Assembly (NCBI RefSeq): GCF_024753245.1
Contig: NZ_JANUGX010000003.1
Location: forward strand, 1-64,000
Direction: 5' to 3'
Length of the DNA: 64,000 nucleotides
Origin: Massilia norwichensis
GTDB lineage: Bacteria > Pseudomonadota > Gammaproteobacteria > Burkholderiales > Burkholderiaceae_D
Part shown: piece by piece, positions 24,604 to 34,286 of the stretch
Position numbering within the stretch: position 1 is the stretch's first letter
Layout of the letters: every line of letters starts with the position of its first letter
Notes under the pieces: generated by a model
Databases searched by the model: none
Seen by the model: only the letters and a program-made list of their open reading frames with translations
Told to the model about the DNA's origin: nothing
Program-made: the position numbers and the translations under genes

Positions 24604-24616
24604 GTTTTTGCTTCTA

Positions 24617-24650
24617 TGTCAGGTTGAGCTATACCCTAACGCAACGTCAG
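24617..24650 (+). promoter_or_regulatory. res subsite of the chrA transposon
   Basis: The bases begin TGTCAGGTTGAGCTATACCC and end CAACGTCAG, a resolvase subsite pattern with a central TATA. It lies 106 bases before tnpR; the remaining subsites should lie in 24651-24755. It is similar to the subsite at 15910-15943. Confidence 0.7.
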
Positions 24651-24755
24651 GGAAGAGACTGTAATCACGTCAGAATAGAGTCCAATATGAAATTTATTGA
24701 CACAATCAGTCAAGAGTAATAGATTTCACTCTGACACATTACCCTTGGAGACACT

Positions 24756-25313
24756 TTGTACGGTCAACGCATCGGCTACGTTCGCGTCAGCAGCTTCGAC
24801 CAGAACCCGGAACGGCAATTGGAAGGGGTTCAGGTGGCGCGGGTGTTCACCGACAAGGCATCCGGCAAGGACACCCAGCGTCCCGAGCTGGAAAGGCTGC
24901 TCGCCTTCGTGCGCGAAAGCGACACCGTGGTGGTGCACAGCATGGATCGCCTGGCACGCAACCTGGATGACTTGCGCCGCATCGTGCAGGGCCTGACCAA
25001 GCGCGGGGTACGCATCGAATTCGTCAAGGAAAGCCTGGCCTTCACTGGCGAGGATTCGCCGATGGCGAATTTGATGCTGTCGGTGATGGGCGCGTTTGCC
25101 GAGTTCGAGCGGGCCTTGATCCGCGAGCGGCAGCGCGAAGGAATCGCGCTGGCCCGGCAGCGGGGTGCGTACCGGGGCCGCAAAAAGTCACTGAACGATG
25201 AGCAGATTGCCGAACTGAAACGGCGCGTCGCGGCGGGCGAGCAAAAGGCCCTGATCGCCCGCGACTTCGGCATTAGCCGTGAAACCTTGTACCAGTACCT
25301 GCGCGAGTCCTGA
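24756..25313 (+). CDS. tnpR: Tn3-family resolvase (serine recombinase)
   Basis: A 185-residue serine recombinase that resolves cointegrates at the res site upstream. The catalytic Ser is in [11 protein letters not shown] near the N-terminus, with [15 protein letters not shown] and [18 protein letters not shown] in the core, and the helix-turn-helix [17 protein letters not shown] at the C-terminus. It starts at a TTG (24756). It is closely related to the resolvase at 15235, so cross-recombination between their res sites is possible. The tnpA ATG follows two bases after its stop. Confidence 0.92.
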   Translation: MYGQRIGYVRVSSFDQNPERQLEGVQVARVFTDKASGKDTQRPELERLLAFVRESDTVVVHSMDRLARNLDDLRRIVQGLTKRGVRIEFVKESLAFTGEDSPMANLMLSVMGAFAEFERALIRERQREGIALARQRGAYRGRKKSLNDEQIAELKRRVAAGEQKALIARDFGISRETLYQYLRES

Positions 25314-25315
25314 GC

Positions 25316-28282
25316 ATGCCGCGTCGTTCCATTCTGTCCGCCACCGAGCGACAAAGCCTGCTGGCATTGCCCGATGTCAAAGACGATCTGATCCGATACT
25401 ACACGTTCAGCGACACCGACCTGTCGGTGATTCGTCAGCGGCGCGGGCCTGCGAATCGGCTGGGCTTCGCCATTCAGCTTTGCTACCTGCGATTCCCCGG
25501 CGTCATCCTGGGCGTTGATGAGCCGCCGTTTCCGCCCTTGCTGCGCATCGTGGCGTCGCAACTCAAAGTGCCGGTCGAAAGCTGGGACGACTACGGGCAG
25601 CGGGAGCAGACCCGGCGCGAGCACCTGGTCGAACTGCAAACGGTGTTCGGCTTCCAGCCGTTCACCGTGAGTCACTACCGGCAGGCTGTCCACACGCTGA
25701 CTGAGCTGGCTATGCAAACCGACAAGGGCATCGTCCTGGCCAACGCCTTGATTGAGCATCTACGGCGGCAGTCGATCATCCTGCCCGCGCTCAACGCCAT
25801 CGAGCGCGCCAGTGCCGAGGCCATCACCCGCGCCAATCGGCGCATCTACGAAGCCCTGTCCGAGCCGTTGTCGAGCGGGCACCGGCATCGCCTGGATGAA
25901 CTGTTGAAGCGCCGCGACAACGGCAAGACCACCTGGCTGGCATGGCTGCGGCAATCACCGGCCAAGCCGAATTCCCGCTACATGCTGGAACACATCGAAC
26001 GTCTCAAAGCCTGGCAGGCGCTCAACCTGCCTACCGGCATCGAGCGGCTGGTTCATCAAAACCGGCTGCTCAAGATCGCCCGCGAGGGTGGCCAGATGAC
26101 GCCCGCCGACTTGGCCAAGTTCGAGCCACAGCGACGTTACGCCACCCTCATGGCGCTGGCCATCGAGGGCATGGCTACTGTTACCGACGAAATCATCGAC
26201 CTGCACGACCGCATCCTGGGCAAGCTGTTCAACGCCGCCAAGAATAAGCATCAGCAGCAGTTCCAGGCGTCCGGCAAGGCCATCAATGCCAAGGTGCGTT
26301 TGTACGGGCGCATCGGCCAGGCGCTGATCGACGCCAAGCAGTCAGGCCGCGACCCATTCGCCGCCATCGAGGCCGTCATTTCCTGGGACGCTTTCGCCGA
26401 GAGCGTCACCGAGGCGCAGAAGCTCGCCCAGCCCGATGATTTCGACTTCCTGCACCGCATCGGCGAGAGTTACGCCACATTGCGCCGCTACGCGCCGGAA
26501 TTCCTCGACGTGCTCAAGCTGCGAGCAGCGCCCGCCGCCAAGGACGTGCTCGACGCCATCGAGGTGCTGCGCGGCATGAACATCGACAACACCCGCAAGG
26601 TGCCCGCTGATGCACCGACCAACTTCATCAAGCCGCGCTGGCAGAAGCTGGTGATGACCGACGCCGGCATCGACCGACGCTATTACGAGTTGTGCGCACT
26701 GTCGGAACTTAAGAACGCGTTGCGCTCGGGCGACATCTGGGTACAGGGTTCACGTCAGTTCAAGGACTTCGAGGACTACCTGGTGCCACCCGAGAAGTTC
26801 GCCAGCCTCAAGCAGTCCAGCGAATTGCCGCTGGCCGTGGCCACCGATTGCGACCAGTACCTGAGCGAGCGCTTGGAGTTGCTGGAAGCGCAACTTGCCA
26901 CGGTCAATCGCATGGCGGCGGCCAACGACCTACCGGACGCCATCATCACCGAATCGGGCTTGAAGATCACGCCGCTGGATGCTGCGGTGCCCGACACCGC
27001 GCAGGCATTGATCGACCAGACGGCCATGATTCTGCCGCACGTCAAGATTACCGAGCTGCTGATGGAGGTCGATGAGTGGACGGGCTTCACCCGCCACTTC
27101 ACGCACCTGAAATCCGGCGACCTCGCCAAAGACAAAAATCTGCTGCTGACTACGATCCTGGCCGACGCGATCAACCTGGGCCTGACCAAAATGGCCGAAT
27201 CTTGCCCCGGTACGACTTACGCCAAGCTCGCCTGGCTGCAAGCCTGGCATACCCGCGATGAAACCTATTCGATGGCGCTGGCCGAACTGGTCAACGCCCA
27301 GTTTCGGCATCCCTTTGCCGGGCACTGGGGCGATGGCACCACATCATCGTCGGACGGACAGAATTTCCGAACCAGCAGCAAGGCAGAAAGCACCGGGCAC
27401 ATCAATCCGAAATATGGCAGCAGCCCAGGCAGGACGTTCTACACCCACATCTCTGACCAGTACGCGCCGTTCCACAACAAGGTGGTCAATGTCGGCGTGC
27501 GCGATTCCACCTACGTGCTTGACGGCCTGCTGTACCACGAGTCCGACCTGCGCATCGAGGAACATTACACGGACACGGCGGGCTTCACCGATCACGTCTT
27601 TGCCTTGATGCACCTGCTGGGCTTCCGCTTCGCACCGCGCATCCGAGACCTGGGCGACACCAAGCTCTACACCCCGAAAGGCGAAGCCGCCTATGACGCG
27701 CTGAAACCGATGATCGGCGGCACTCTCAACATCAAGCACGTCCGCGCCCATTGGGACGAAATTCTGCGCCTGGCCACCTCGATCAAGCAAGGCACGGTGA
27801 CGGCCTCGCTGATGCTTAGGAAACTCGGCAGCTATCCGCGCCAAAACGGCCTGGCTGTCGCCCTGCGTGAGCTGGGGCGCATCGAGCGGACGTTGTTCAT
27901 CCTGGGCTGGTTGCAAAGCGTTGAGCTGCGCCGCCGCGTCCATGCCGGGCTGAATAAAGGCGAAGCACGCAATGCACTGGCCCGCGCCGTGTTCTTCAAC
28001 CGGCTGGGCGAAATCCGCGACAGCAGCTTTGAGCAGCAGCGCTACCGGGCCAGCGGCCTCAATCTGGTGACGGCGGCTGTCGTGCTGTGGAACACGGTCT
28101 ACCTGGAGCGCGCAGCGCATGCGTTGCGTAGCAACGGCCATGCCGTCGATGAAACGCTATTGCAGTACCTGTCGCCGTTGGGCTGGGAACACATCAATCT
28201 GACCGGCGATTACCTCTGGCGCAGCAGCGCCAAGATCGGCGCGGGCAAGTTCAGGCCGTTGCGACCTCTGCAATCGGCTTAA
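25316..28282 (+). CDS. tnpA: Tn3-family transposase TnpA (chrA unit)
   Basis: A full-length transposase of 988 residues. The N-terminal DUF4158 region ([20 protein letters not shown]) is followed by the linker and the DDE catalytic domain; [40 protein letters not shown] and [20 protein letters not shown] are conserved Tn3 segments. The stop codon lies within the right inverted repeat, the normal layout. It is intact and the most likely active transposase in the window. It is similar through its C-terminal two thirds to the truncated copy at 28316-30412, so homologous recombination between the two is possible. Confidence 0.95.
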   Translation: MPRRSILSATERQSLLALPDVKDDLIRYYTFSDTDLSVIRQRRGPANRLGFAIQLCYLRFPGVILGVDEPPFPPLLRIVASQLKVPVESWDDYGQREQTRREHLVELQTVFGFQPFTVSHYRQAVHTLTELAMQTDKGIVLANALIEHLRRQSIILPALNAIERASAEAITRANRRIYEALSEPLSSGHRHRLDELLKRRDNGKTTWLAWLRQSPAKPNSRYMLEHIERLKAWQALNLPTGIERLVHQNRLLKIAREGGQMTPADLAKFEPQRRYATLMALAIEGMATVTDEIIDLHDRILGKLFNAAKNKHQQQFQASGKAINAKVRLYGRIGQALIDAKQSGRDPFAAIEAVISWDAFAESVTEAQKLAQPDDFDFLHRIGESYATLRRYAPEFLDVLKLRAAPAAKDVLDAIEVLRGMNIDNTRKVPADAPTNFIKPRWQKLVMTDAGIDRRYYELCALSELKNALRSGDIWVQGSRQFKDFEDYLVPPEKFASLKQSSELPLAVATDCDQYLSERLELLEAQLATVNRMAAANDLPDAIITESGLKITPLDAAVPDTAQALIDQTAMILPHVKITELLMEVDEWTGFTRHFTHLKSGDLAKDKNLLLTTILADAINLGLTKMAESCPGTTYAKLAWLQAWHTRDETYSMALAELVNAQFRHPFAGHWGDGTTSSSDGQNFRTSSKAESTGHINPKYGSSPGRTFYTHISDQYAPFHNKVVNVGVRDSTYVLDGLLYHESDLRIEEHYTDTAGFTDHVFALMHLLGFRFAPRIRDLGDTKLYTPKGEAAYDALKPMIGGTLNIKHVRAHWDEILRLATSIKQGTVTASLMLRKLGSYPRQNGLAVALRELGRIERTLFILGWLQSVELRRRVHAGLNKGEARNALARAVFFNRLGEIRDSSFEQQRYRASGLNLVTAAVVLWNTVYLERAAHALRSNGHAVDETLLQYLSPLGWEHINLTGDYLWRSSAKIGAGKFRPLRPLQSA

Positions 28283-28315
28283 CGTGCTTTATTCTCCGTT
28301 TTCTGAGACGACCCC
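28278..28315 (-). repeat. Right inverted repeat of the chrA transposon
   Basis: 38 bases that on the minus strand read GGGGTCGTCTCAGAAAACGG at the start and AAAGCACGTTAAG at the end. It overlaps the last codons of tnpA and directly abuts the truncated tnpA that follows. Confidence 0.92.
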
Positions 28316-30412
28316 GTGACGGACGAACTGGTCGACCTGCACGACCGCATCATGATCAAGCTGTTCAGCGCGGCCAAGAACAAGCATCAGCAGGACTTCC
28401 AGAAGCAGGGCAAGGCCATCAACGACAAGGTGCGCCTGTACAGCCGAATCGGGCGCGCGCTGGTCGAGGCCAAGGAATCCGGCATGGACCCGTATGCCGC
28501 GATCGAGGCCGTGCTGCCGTGGACAGACTTCACGCAAAGCGTGACCGAGGCGGCAGAACTGGCCCAGCCCGAGACGTTCGACCACCTGCACCTGGTGGGA
28601 GAGCAGTACAGCACCCTGCGGCGCTATACGCCTGAGTTCCTCGATGTGCTTCGGCTTAAAGCTGCGCCGGCGGCGCAAGCGGTGCTGGACGCGATCGACG
28701 TCCTGCGCGAGATGAACATGACCGGGGCGCGCAAGGTGCCGGACGATGCGCCGATCGCGTTCGTGAAGGCGCGGTGGAAGCCCCTGGTCATCACCGACGA
28801 CGGTCTTGACCGCCGCTTCTACGAGATTTGCGTCTTGTCGGAGCTGAAGAATTCGTTGCGGTCGGGCGACATCTGGGTGCAGGGTTCGCGCCAGTTCCGG
28901 GACTTCGAGGAATACCTGCTACCCACGGAAAAGTTCGGGGCGATGAAATCAGCGCGCGAGCTGCCGATCGCGGTCAACCAGGACTGCGACCAGTACCTGC
29001 ACGACCGCTTGCTCTTGCTCGAACAGCAACTGGCCACCGCCAACCGGCTCGCGCTGACGAACGAACTGCCCAATGCGATCATTACTGAGACAGGACTGAG
29101 GATCATCCCACAGGACGCCGTGGTGCCGGACGAGGCCCAGGCGCTGATTGACTTCGCCAGCGGCATGCTTCCCCGGATCAAGATCACCGAACTGCTGATG
29201 GACGTGGACGACTGGACCGGTTTCACGCGCCACTTTGTCCATCTTAAGAGCGGGGAGCAGGCCAAGGACCGGACGTTCCTCATGTCCGCGATCCTGGCCG
29301 ACGCCATCAACCTCGGCCTGACCAAGATGGCGGAATCGAGTCCCGGCGCCACTTACGCGAAACTGTCCTGGTTGCAGGCCTGGCACATCCGGGACGAAAC
29401 CTATTCGGCCGGCCTGGCTGAACTGGTCAACGCCCAGTTCAAGCACGCCTTCGCTGCGCACTGGGGCGACGGCACAACGTCGTCGTCGGACGGCCAGCGC
29501 TTCCGCGCGGGCGGCCGGGCCGAGAGCACGGGCCACATCAACCCCAAGTACGGCGCCGAGCCCGGCAAGCTGTTCTACACCCATATTTCCGATCAGTACG
29601 CGCCGTTCAGCACCAGAGTGGTCAACGTCGGCGTGCGCGACTCGACCTATGTGCTCGACGGCCTGCTGTACCACGAATCGGACCTTCGCATTGAGGAGCA
29701 CTATACCGACACCGCCGGCTTCACCGACCACGTGTTCGCGCTAATGCACCTGCTGGGTTTCCGCTTCGCGCCGCGCATCCGCGATCTGGGAGACACCAAG
29801 CTGTACGTGCCGGCCAAAGTGGGCGATCACCCCGCCTTGCGCTCGATGATCGGCGGCAGCCTGAACGTCAAGCACCTGCGCGCACACTGGGACGACGTGC
29901 TGCGCTTGGCCGCCTCGATCAAGCACGGCACCGTCACAGCGTCGCTCATGCTGCGCAAGTTAGGCAGCTACCCGCGCCAGAACGGCCTGGCGATCGCGCT
30001 GCGCGAGCTGGGGCGGATCGAGCGCACGCTGTTTATCCTGGACTGGCTCCAGAACGTCGAGCTGCGCCGACGCGTACACGCCGGTTTGAACAAAGGCGAA
30101 GCGCGCAATGCGCTGGCCAGGGCGGTATTCATCCACCGGCTGGGCGAGATCCGCGACAGGTCGTTTGAGCAGCAGCGGTACCGCGCCAGCGGCCTGAATT
30201 TGGTGACGGCCGCAATCGTACTGTGGAACACGGTCTACCTGGAGCGGGCGACGCAGGCCTTACGTGAGAAAGGCAAGTTGCCAGACGACGGTATGCTGCA
30301 ATTTTTGTCACCGCTGGGCTGGGAGCACATCAACCTGACCGGGGACTATGTGTGGCGCCAGCAGCGTATAGCCGAAGGCGGGTTCAGGGAGCTGCGCAAG
30401 CCCCAAGAGTAG
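28316..30412 (+). pseudogene. 5'-truncated Tn3-family tnpA
   Basis: An open frame of 698 residues that begins abruptly at the right end of the chrA transposon. Its first residues ([12 protein letters not shown]) align with about residue 290 of the neighbouring TnpA ([12 protein letters not shown]), so the N-terminal third is missing. The catalytic part appears intact, with [20 protein letters not shown] and [20 protein letters not shown]. The missing piece is not found on the other side of the chrA transposon, so deletion or recombination accompanied the insertion. Without its end-binding domain it should not transpose by itself. The decayed tnpA at the far left end is most similar to this copy. 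Confidence 0.85.
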
Positions 30413-30420
30413 GAAATATT

Positions 30421-30993
30421 CTAGAAAAGGGAAGATTCAGTTCGCGGCTGCGTGAATCGATTCCCCCGCCCCTCACGCAAGATTCTTAGCTTCTCTAAAT
30501 AAACCAAGCCCTGCCAGCCTGGTGTGGCCAGATTGAGCCCTGGGTATTGCCGGCGGCAGTTTTCCAGGGCAGGCGACTGAGCATTGCGTTCTTCGTCACG
30601 CAGCGCATCCGAGGCGCCTCTGATAATTCGTGCAGCTTCCTCGCGCTCTCGCTGTTCTTCTTGTCTAGCGCGTAAATCCAGTGCTCGGGCATGCTCCAGT
30701 TGAAGCCGCTGTACCTCCAGCATGGCAATGAAGCGTTCAGTGTTTTCGGCTAGTAGCTGACGCTCGGCGTCGGTAAGAAGCTGGCCAGCGCTTGATCCAT
30801 AAACGGGCACCGCCCCGGTGTCATAGGAGCCGTATAGGAGCTTGAAGCACTCGGAGCCGAGGACGGTGAACCGCCCATTCTCCCGCACGATGTGGATGCG
30901 TTTGTACACGCTGTGGCGACAGCCGTCGCGCTGACAAATTATCCGATCTCCTTTGTCTACCTCGACTACTGCCATCAGCTGCGCGTTCGACAT
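30421..30993 (-). CDS. Protein of unknown function near the right end of the transposon
   Basis: A 190-residue protein I do not recognise. The N-terminal 60 residues hold IICQRDGCRHSVYKRIHIV and FTVLGSECFKLLYG, in which three Cys and one His could bind zinc. A long charged helix, probably a coiled coil, follows (residues about 85-150, rich in Arg, Glu, Gln and Ala), then a short C-terminal domain with YPGLNLATPGWQGLVYLEKL. It faces the truncated tnpA and lies next to the right end of the 25-kb element. A palindrome 46 bases upstream of the start may be its operator. It may be an accessory or regulatory gene of the element. Confidence 0.6.
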   Translation of the reverse strand: MSNAQLMAVVEVDKGDRIICQRDGCRHSVYKRIHIVRENGRFTVLGSECFKLLYGSYDTGAVPVYGSSAGQLLTDAERQLLAENTERFIAMLEVQRLQLEHARALDLRARQEEQREREEAARIIRGASDALRDEERNAQSPALENCRRQYPGLNLATPGWQGLVYLEKLRILREGRGNRFTQPRTESSLF

Positions 30994-31038
30994 CTTTTAT
31001 TTTTCCAAGCAAAGACCGCCCCCGGTCATAAATGTCGA

Positions 31039-31051
31039 CTATACAGTATAG
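31039..31051. promoter_or_regulatory. Palindrome upstream of the unknown transposon gene
   Basis: CTATAC-A-GTATAG is a perfect 13-base palindrome centred about 52 bases before the ATG at 30993. It overlaps a possible -10 sequence on the minus strand and looks like an operator for a dimeric repressor. The rest of 30994-31115 shows no gene. Confidence 0.45.
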
Positions 31052-31115
31052 GGTCAGGGCGTTTGCAAGTCGACTGCGCGGAATGGTTTGCGGGCGATAT
31101 GCTCGGCCAAATCGC

Positions 31116-31153
31116 CTTAGCGCCCGATTTTTTCCGTTTTCCCTATTCGCCCC
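31116..31153 (-). repeat. Right terminal inverted repeat of the 25-kb transposon
   Basis: On the minus strand this reads GGGGCGAATAGGGAAAACGG at the start and TCGGGCGCTAAG at the end. It differs from the left repeat (6000-6037) only at position five. Confidence 0.95.
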
Positions 31154-31158
31154 TACAT
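31154..31158. repeat. Target site duplication TACAT, right copy
   Basis: TACAT follows the right terminal repeat directly and equals 5995-5999. Host DNA resumes from here. Confidence 0.92.
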
Positions 31159-31234
31159 TGGCGCAATAGCACGATTCGGGCGCGCAAGATGCCGCTCGAA
31201 ACTGGGTGCAGAGCGGATTATCGCTCGTCCATGC

Positions 31235-31268
31235 AAAAACACCCGCGGTCCATTTCGAACCGCGGGTG
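31235..31268 (-). terminator. Rho-independent terminator of pstS
   Basis: On the minus strand CACCCGCGGT and ACCGCGGGTG form a perfect 10-bp stem with a nine-base loop, followed by TTTTTG. It lies 23 bases after the pstS stop. Confidence 0.92.
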
Positions 31269-31290
31269 CTGGAAAACGTAGAAGATGCTT

Positions 31291-32334
31291 TTACCAGACG
31301 GCCTTGCCGGAGCCATCCTTCAGGTTGTTCTTCCAGGCCGCCTCCACCAGCTTGGCGACGGACTCCGGCATCGGCACGTAGTCCAGTTCGGCCGCCGCGT
31401 TGGCGCCATTCTTGAAGGCGAAGTCGAAAAACTTAAGGACTTCCTTGCCTTTGGCAATGTCGGCCTGCTGCTTGTGAACCAGGGCATAGGTCGCGCCGGT
31501 GATTGGCCAGGCAGACTTGCCCGGCTGGTCGGTCAGCACGACGCCGAAACCCGGCGCCTTGGCCCAATCCGCGTTGGCAGCGGCGGCCTTGAACGCGTCG
31601 TCGTCCGGCTGCAGGAAGTTGCCATCATGGTTCTTCAGCTGCGTGTGGGTCATCTTGTTCTTCTTTGCATAGGCCCACTCGACGTAGCCGATCGCGCCCT
31701 TGATGCGCTGGACGTTGGCGGCAACGCCATCATTGCCCTTGCCGCCCACACCGACAGCCCACTTCACGGCGGTGCCGGCACCGATCCTGGTCTTGAAGTC
31801 GGCGTTGGTCTGCGACAGGTAATTCGTGAACAGGAAGGAGGTTCCCGAGCCATCAGCGCGGTGCACGACGGTGATGTCTTCGGCCGGCAGCTTGACGCCC
31901 GGGTTCAGGGCGGCAATCGCCTGATCGTTCCACTTGGTGATCTTGCCCAGGTAGATGTCGGCAACGACCGGTCCGGTCAGCTTCAGTTGACCCGGCGCGA
32001 CACCGTCGAGGTTGATGACGGTCACCACCCCGCCCATGATGGTCGGGAACTGCATGAGACCCGACTCGTTCAGCTCTTCGACTGACAGCGGCATGTCGGA
32101 CGCACCGAATTCGACGGTTCTGGCCTTGATCTGCTTGATGCCGGCGCCCGACCCGATCGACTGGTAGTTCAGGCCACTGCCGCTGGTCTTCTTGTACATC
32201 TCCGCCCACTTCGCGTAGATCGGGTAGGCGAAGGTGGAACCCGCCCCGGTGATGTCCGCGGCCAGGGTCGCGGTACTCGCGAACGCGGCGGTGGTGCCGA
32301 TGATGACGGTGGCCAGCAGTTGCTTCATGCGCAT
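31291..32334 (-). CDS. pstS: Phosphate ABC transporter substrate-binding protein PstS
   Basis: The periplasmic phosphate-binding protein of the high-affinity Pst importer, 347 residues. A signal peptide (ending STATLAADI) is followed by the phosphate-loop segments GAGSTFAYPIYAKWAEMY, SIGSGAGIKQI and VHRADGSGTSFLFTNYL, and by FGASDMPLSVEEL. The length and motifs are those of a complete PstS. It has its own terminator right behind it and no pstCAB genes in the window, so it is transcribed alone. A Pho-box-like sequence lies 55 bases upstream, consistent with induction under phosphate limitation by PhoB. Confidence 0.95.
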   Translation of the reverse strand: MRMKQLLATVIIGTTAAFASTATLAADITGAGSTFAYPIYAKWAEMYKKTSGSGLNYQSIGSGAGIKQIKARTVEFGASDMPLSVEELNESGLMQFPTIMGGVVTVINLDGVAPGQLKLTGPVVADIYLGKITKWNDQAIAALNPGVKLPAEDITVVHRADGSGTSFLFTNYLSQTNADFKTRIGAGTAVKWAVGVGGKGNDGVAANVQRIKGAIGYVEWAYAKKNKMTHTQLKNHDGNFLQPDDDAFKAAAANADWAKAPGFGVVLTDQPGKSAWPITGATYALVHKQQADIAKGKEVLKFFDFAFKNGANAAAELDYVPMPESVAKLVEAAWKNNLKDGSGKAVW

Positions 32335-32388
32335 ATCAAGTCCTTGGTGGTAAGTGACAAAAATGATGTGCGCAGTTTATTCCTGCAA

Positions 32389-32407
32389 CATGACATTTTT
32401 ATGACGC
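32389..32407 (-). promoter_or_regulatory. Pho box upstream of pstS
   Basis: On the minus strand GCGTCATAAAAATGTCATG contains two GTCAT repeats 11 bases apart with an AT-rich centre, matching the PhoB site layout (CTGTCAT, four A/T, CTGTCAC). Position before pstS supports it. Confidence 0.65.
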
Positions 32408-32438
32408 AGCCATACACGAAAAGCGGTTGTCAGGTGCG

Positions 32439-34205
32439 TTAGAACGGATCCTTTTGCTGAAGCTCTGCAAAAGCACTGAGTATCTCGGTTTTCCGGATCG
32501 CGCCGAGCAGGAGGGGCTCCTCCTTGCTCTGGACCACTGGCAACCGTTCGCCATGATGCAAGAGGAACTGGCGGTAAGCGTCGGCGAGCGTCATGTCGGG
32601 TGTTATCAAGGGCAGCAGGTCGGGGTGGAGAAAGTCGCGGGCCGATTTTCCGGCGCCATCCATGGCGGCGGTCGCAAGATCACGCAAGGCGACGACACCT
32701 CGATAGCGATTCGCCGCGTCGACGATATAGATGTACTTCACCGCATGGCTACCGAACATCGCCAGCATATCGGACACCGATGCGTCCAGGGTCAGCACGG
32801 TTTGCGCGGGCTCGACGAGCGCCTGCATCTGGGTCGCGCGCAGGGATTGGCGCATCAGCGCCGCGTGACGGTGGCGCGCGGTGACCTCGTACATCGATGG
32901 CCCGCCGACACCTCGCGCAAGGAAGTACGCGATCACGCAGGCCAGCATCAGCGGCAGCATGATCTGGTAGCTGAGCGTCATTTCGAAGATCATGAGTATC
33001 GCCATTAGGGGGGCTCCCGTCGAGGCAGCAAGGAAGGCGCCCATGCCAACGATGGCATAAGCGGCCGGCGCGGCGGCAAGGCCGGGAAACAGGCCATGCA
33101 CGATTTGCCCGAACAGCTGGCCAAGCGCTGCGCCGACGAACAGGGTGGGTGTAAAAATCCCGCCGACTGCACCTGAGCCGGCAGTACATAGCGTTGCTGC
33201 CACCTTGAAGACGAGGATAGCCAGCACGGCAGACCAGGCCCAGGGCGAGTGCAGCAGCGAATTGACGACGCTGTACCCATTGCCCCAGACCTGTGGCACC
33301 CAGATCGACAGCAACCCGACGCCCAGGCCGCCCGCACCGAGACGCATTGGCAAGGGCAAGCCGCTGCGCTGGAAGCCCCGCCGCATCAAGTCCAGCAGGC
33401 GGAGGAACTGTGGCGCCGCCAATCCGGCGAGGCCCCCCAGTACGATGAACAGCGCGACCTCGATGCCCGGCACGAACGGAAAGGCCGGCATCAAGTAGGT
33501 TGGATGGTAGCCCGGCAAGCGGCGCATGGTGATGTTCGCTGCGACCGCGGCGATCATCATCGGTCCCAGGCTGTCGATGGCGATATTGCCGAGCACGATC
33601 TCGGTGACGAAAAAGGCGCTGGCGATGGGCGCGTTGTAGGCCGAAGCGATGCCGGCAGCGGCCCCGCACGCGACCAGGAGGCGCAGCCGCCGCGGATCGA
33701 AGCGTGCCAGCGAACCGACGACGGAGGCGCACATCGCTGCGAGCTGCACCATCGGCCCCTCTCGTCCGATCGAGCCACCCGAGCTGATCGTACATAGCGA
33801 AGAAGCGCCTCGCAACAAGGTCTGCCCAACCGGAATCCGGCCGTCACCGACCACAATCGCTTCCATGTAATCGTTCGGCGCGCTGTCCGCCCGGCGTTTC
33901 GCGAGCGACAGGAAAAAGCCGGCCAGGACGCCGCCCGCACATGGTAGGACCAAGCGAACGGGCCATGACAGCCCGGCTGCCATTTCGACGAAGGAGCCAC
34001 TGTGTCCACCCAGCAGATGCTGTGTGCCGGCCAGGCCTTCACGAAACGCGATCGTCGCAAGTGCTCCTAGCACCCCTACCAGAGCGGCCCAGAAAAGCAT
34101 GACGTGCGGTTCTAGAAGAGACCGAATGCGGAGGACGGAAAAAGCGGAAGGCATGAGTTGTATGAGACCGAAATGGTGCAAACGTGAAAAGATCCATCTT
34201 CGCAC
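32439..34205 (-). CDS. ClC-family chloride channel/antiporter with CBS pair
   Basis: An integral membrane anion transporter of the ClC family, 588 residues. The selectivity motifs are present: SSGGSIGREGPMVQLAA, CGAAAGIASAYNAPIASAFF, and GAVGGIFTPTLFVGAALG. The GREGP form with its Glu gate is the classical chloride type, in contrast to the fluoride form at 35198. The last 130 residues hold two CBS domains (LDASVSDMLAMFG and ITPDMTLADAYRQFLLHHG) facing the cytosol. The start is uncertain: a GTG at 34205 or an ATG at 34154, neither with a good ribosome site. It stands alone between pstS and a remnant of a P-type ATPase. Confidence 0.88.
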   Translation of the reverse strand: MRRWIFSRLHHFGLIQLMPSAFSVLRIRSLLEPHVMLFWAALVGVLGALATIAFREGLAGTQHLLGGHSGSFVEMAAGLSWPVRLVLPCAGGVLAGFFLSLAKRRADSAPNDYMEAIVVGDGRIPVGQTLLRGASSLCTISSGGSIGREGPMVQLAAMCASVVGSLARFDPRRLRLLVACGAAAGIASAYNAPIASAFFVTEIVLGNIAIDSLGPMMIAAVAANITMRRLPGYHPTYLMPAFPFVPGIEVALFIVLGGLAGLAAPQFLRLLDLMRRGFQRSGLPLPMRLGAGGLGVGLLSIWVPQVWGNGYSVVNSLLHSPWAWSAVLAILVFKVAATLCTAGSGAVGGIFTPTLFVGAALGQLFGQIVHGLFPGLAAAPAAYAIVGMGAFLAASTGAPLMAILMIFEMTLSYQIMLPLMLACVIAYFLARGVGGPSMYEVTARHRHAALMRQSLRATQMQALVEPAQTVLTLDASVSDMLAMFGSHAVKYIYIVDAANRYRGVVALRDLATAAMDGAGKSARDFLHPDLLPLITPDMTLADAYRQFLLHHGERLPVVQSKEEPLLLGAIRKTEILSAFAELQQKDPF

Positions 34206-34286
34206 GGCGTTGACAATCCCGCATCATTGAAGGGGCCTGCCCTTCGGATCGCTGTATGTCTGTACGGGCTTTCAATGATTCTGGGG

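Larger units (their letters stand above)
22900..28315 (+). mobile_element. Complete inner Tn3-family transposon carrying chrA-padR
   Basis: A 5416-bp unit bounded by 38-bp inverted repeats that match at 34 of 38 positions. It contains chrA and padR as cargo, a res site, tnpR and tnpA in one direction. The tnpA stop lies inside the right repeat. The flanks differ (AAATA on the left, GTGAC on the right), so no target duplication remains; one side was probably exchanged by recombination or deletion after insertion. The right side abuts the truncated third tnpA. Confidence 0.9.
6000..31153. mobile_element. 25.15-kb Tn3-family composite transposon with sulfite and chromate cargo
   Basis: The element is bounded by two 38-bp inverted repeats of the GGGG...TAAG type that differ at one position and is flanked by a 5-bp direct repeat TACAT. 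It therefore moved as one unit, or as a unit that later accumulated insertions. It contains a decayed tnpA at the left end, an IS5-family element, a sulfite-related cargo, an incomplete inner Tn3 unit from 15202, an IS3-family element, a complete inner Tn3 unit at 22900-28315, a 5'-truncated tnpA and an unknown gene near the right end. Neither terminus retains an intact adjacent transposase, so further movement would need an inner or external TnpA able to act on these ends. Confidence 0.93.

Noticed and set aside
32439..34205. ClC protein considered as a second fluoride exporter
   Set aside because: It has the GREGP gate and GGIFTPTLF motif of chloride ClC proteins plus CBS domains, and no fluoride riboswitch precedes it.
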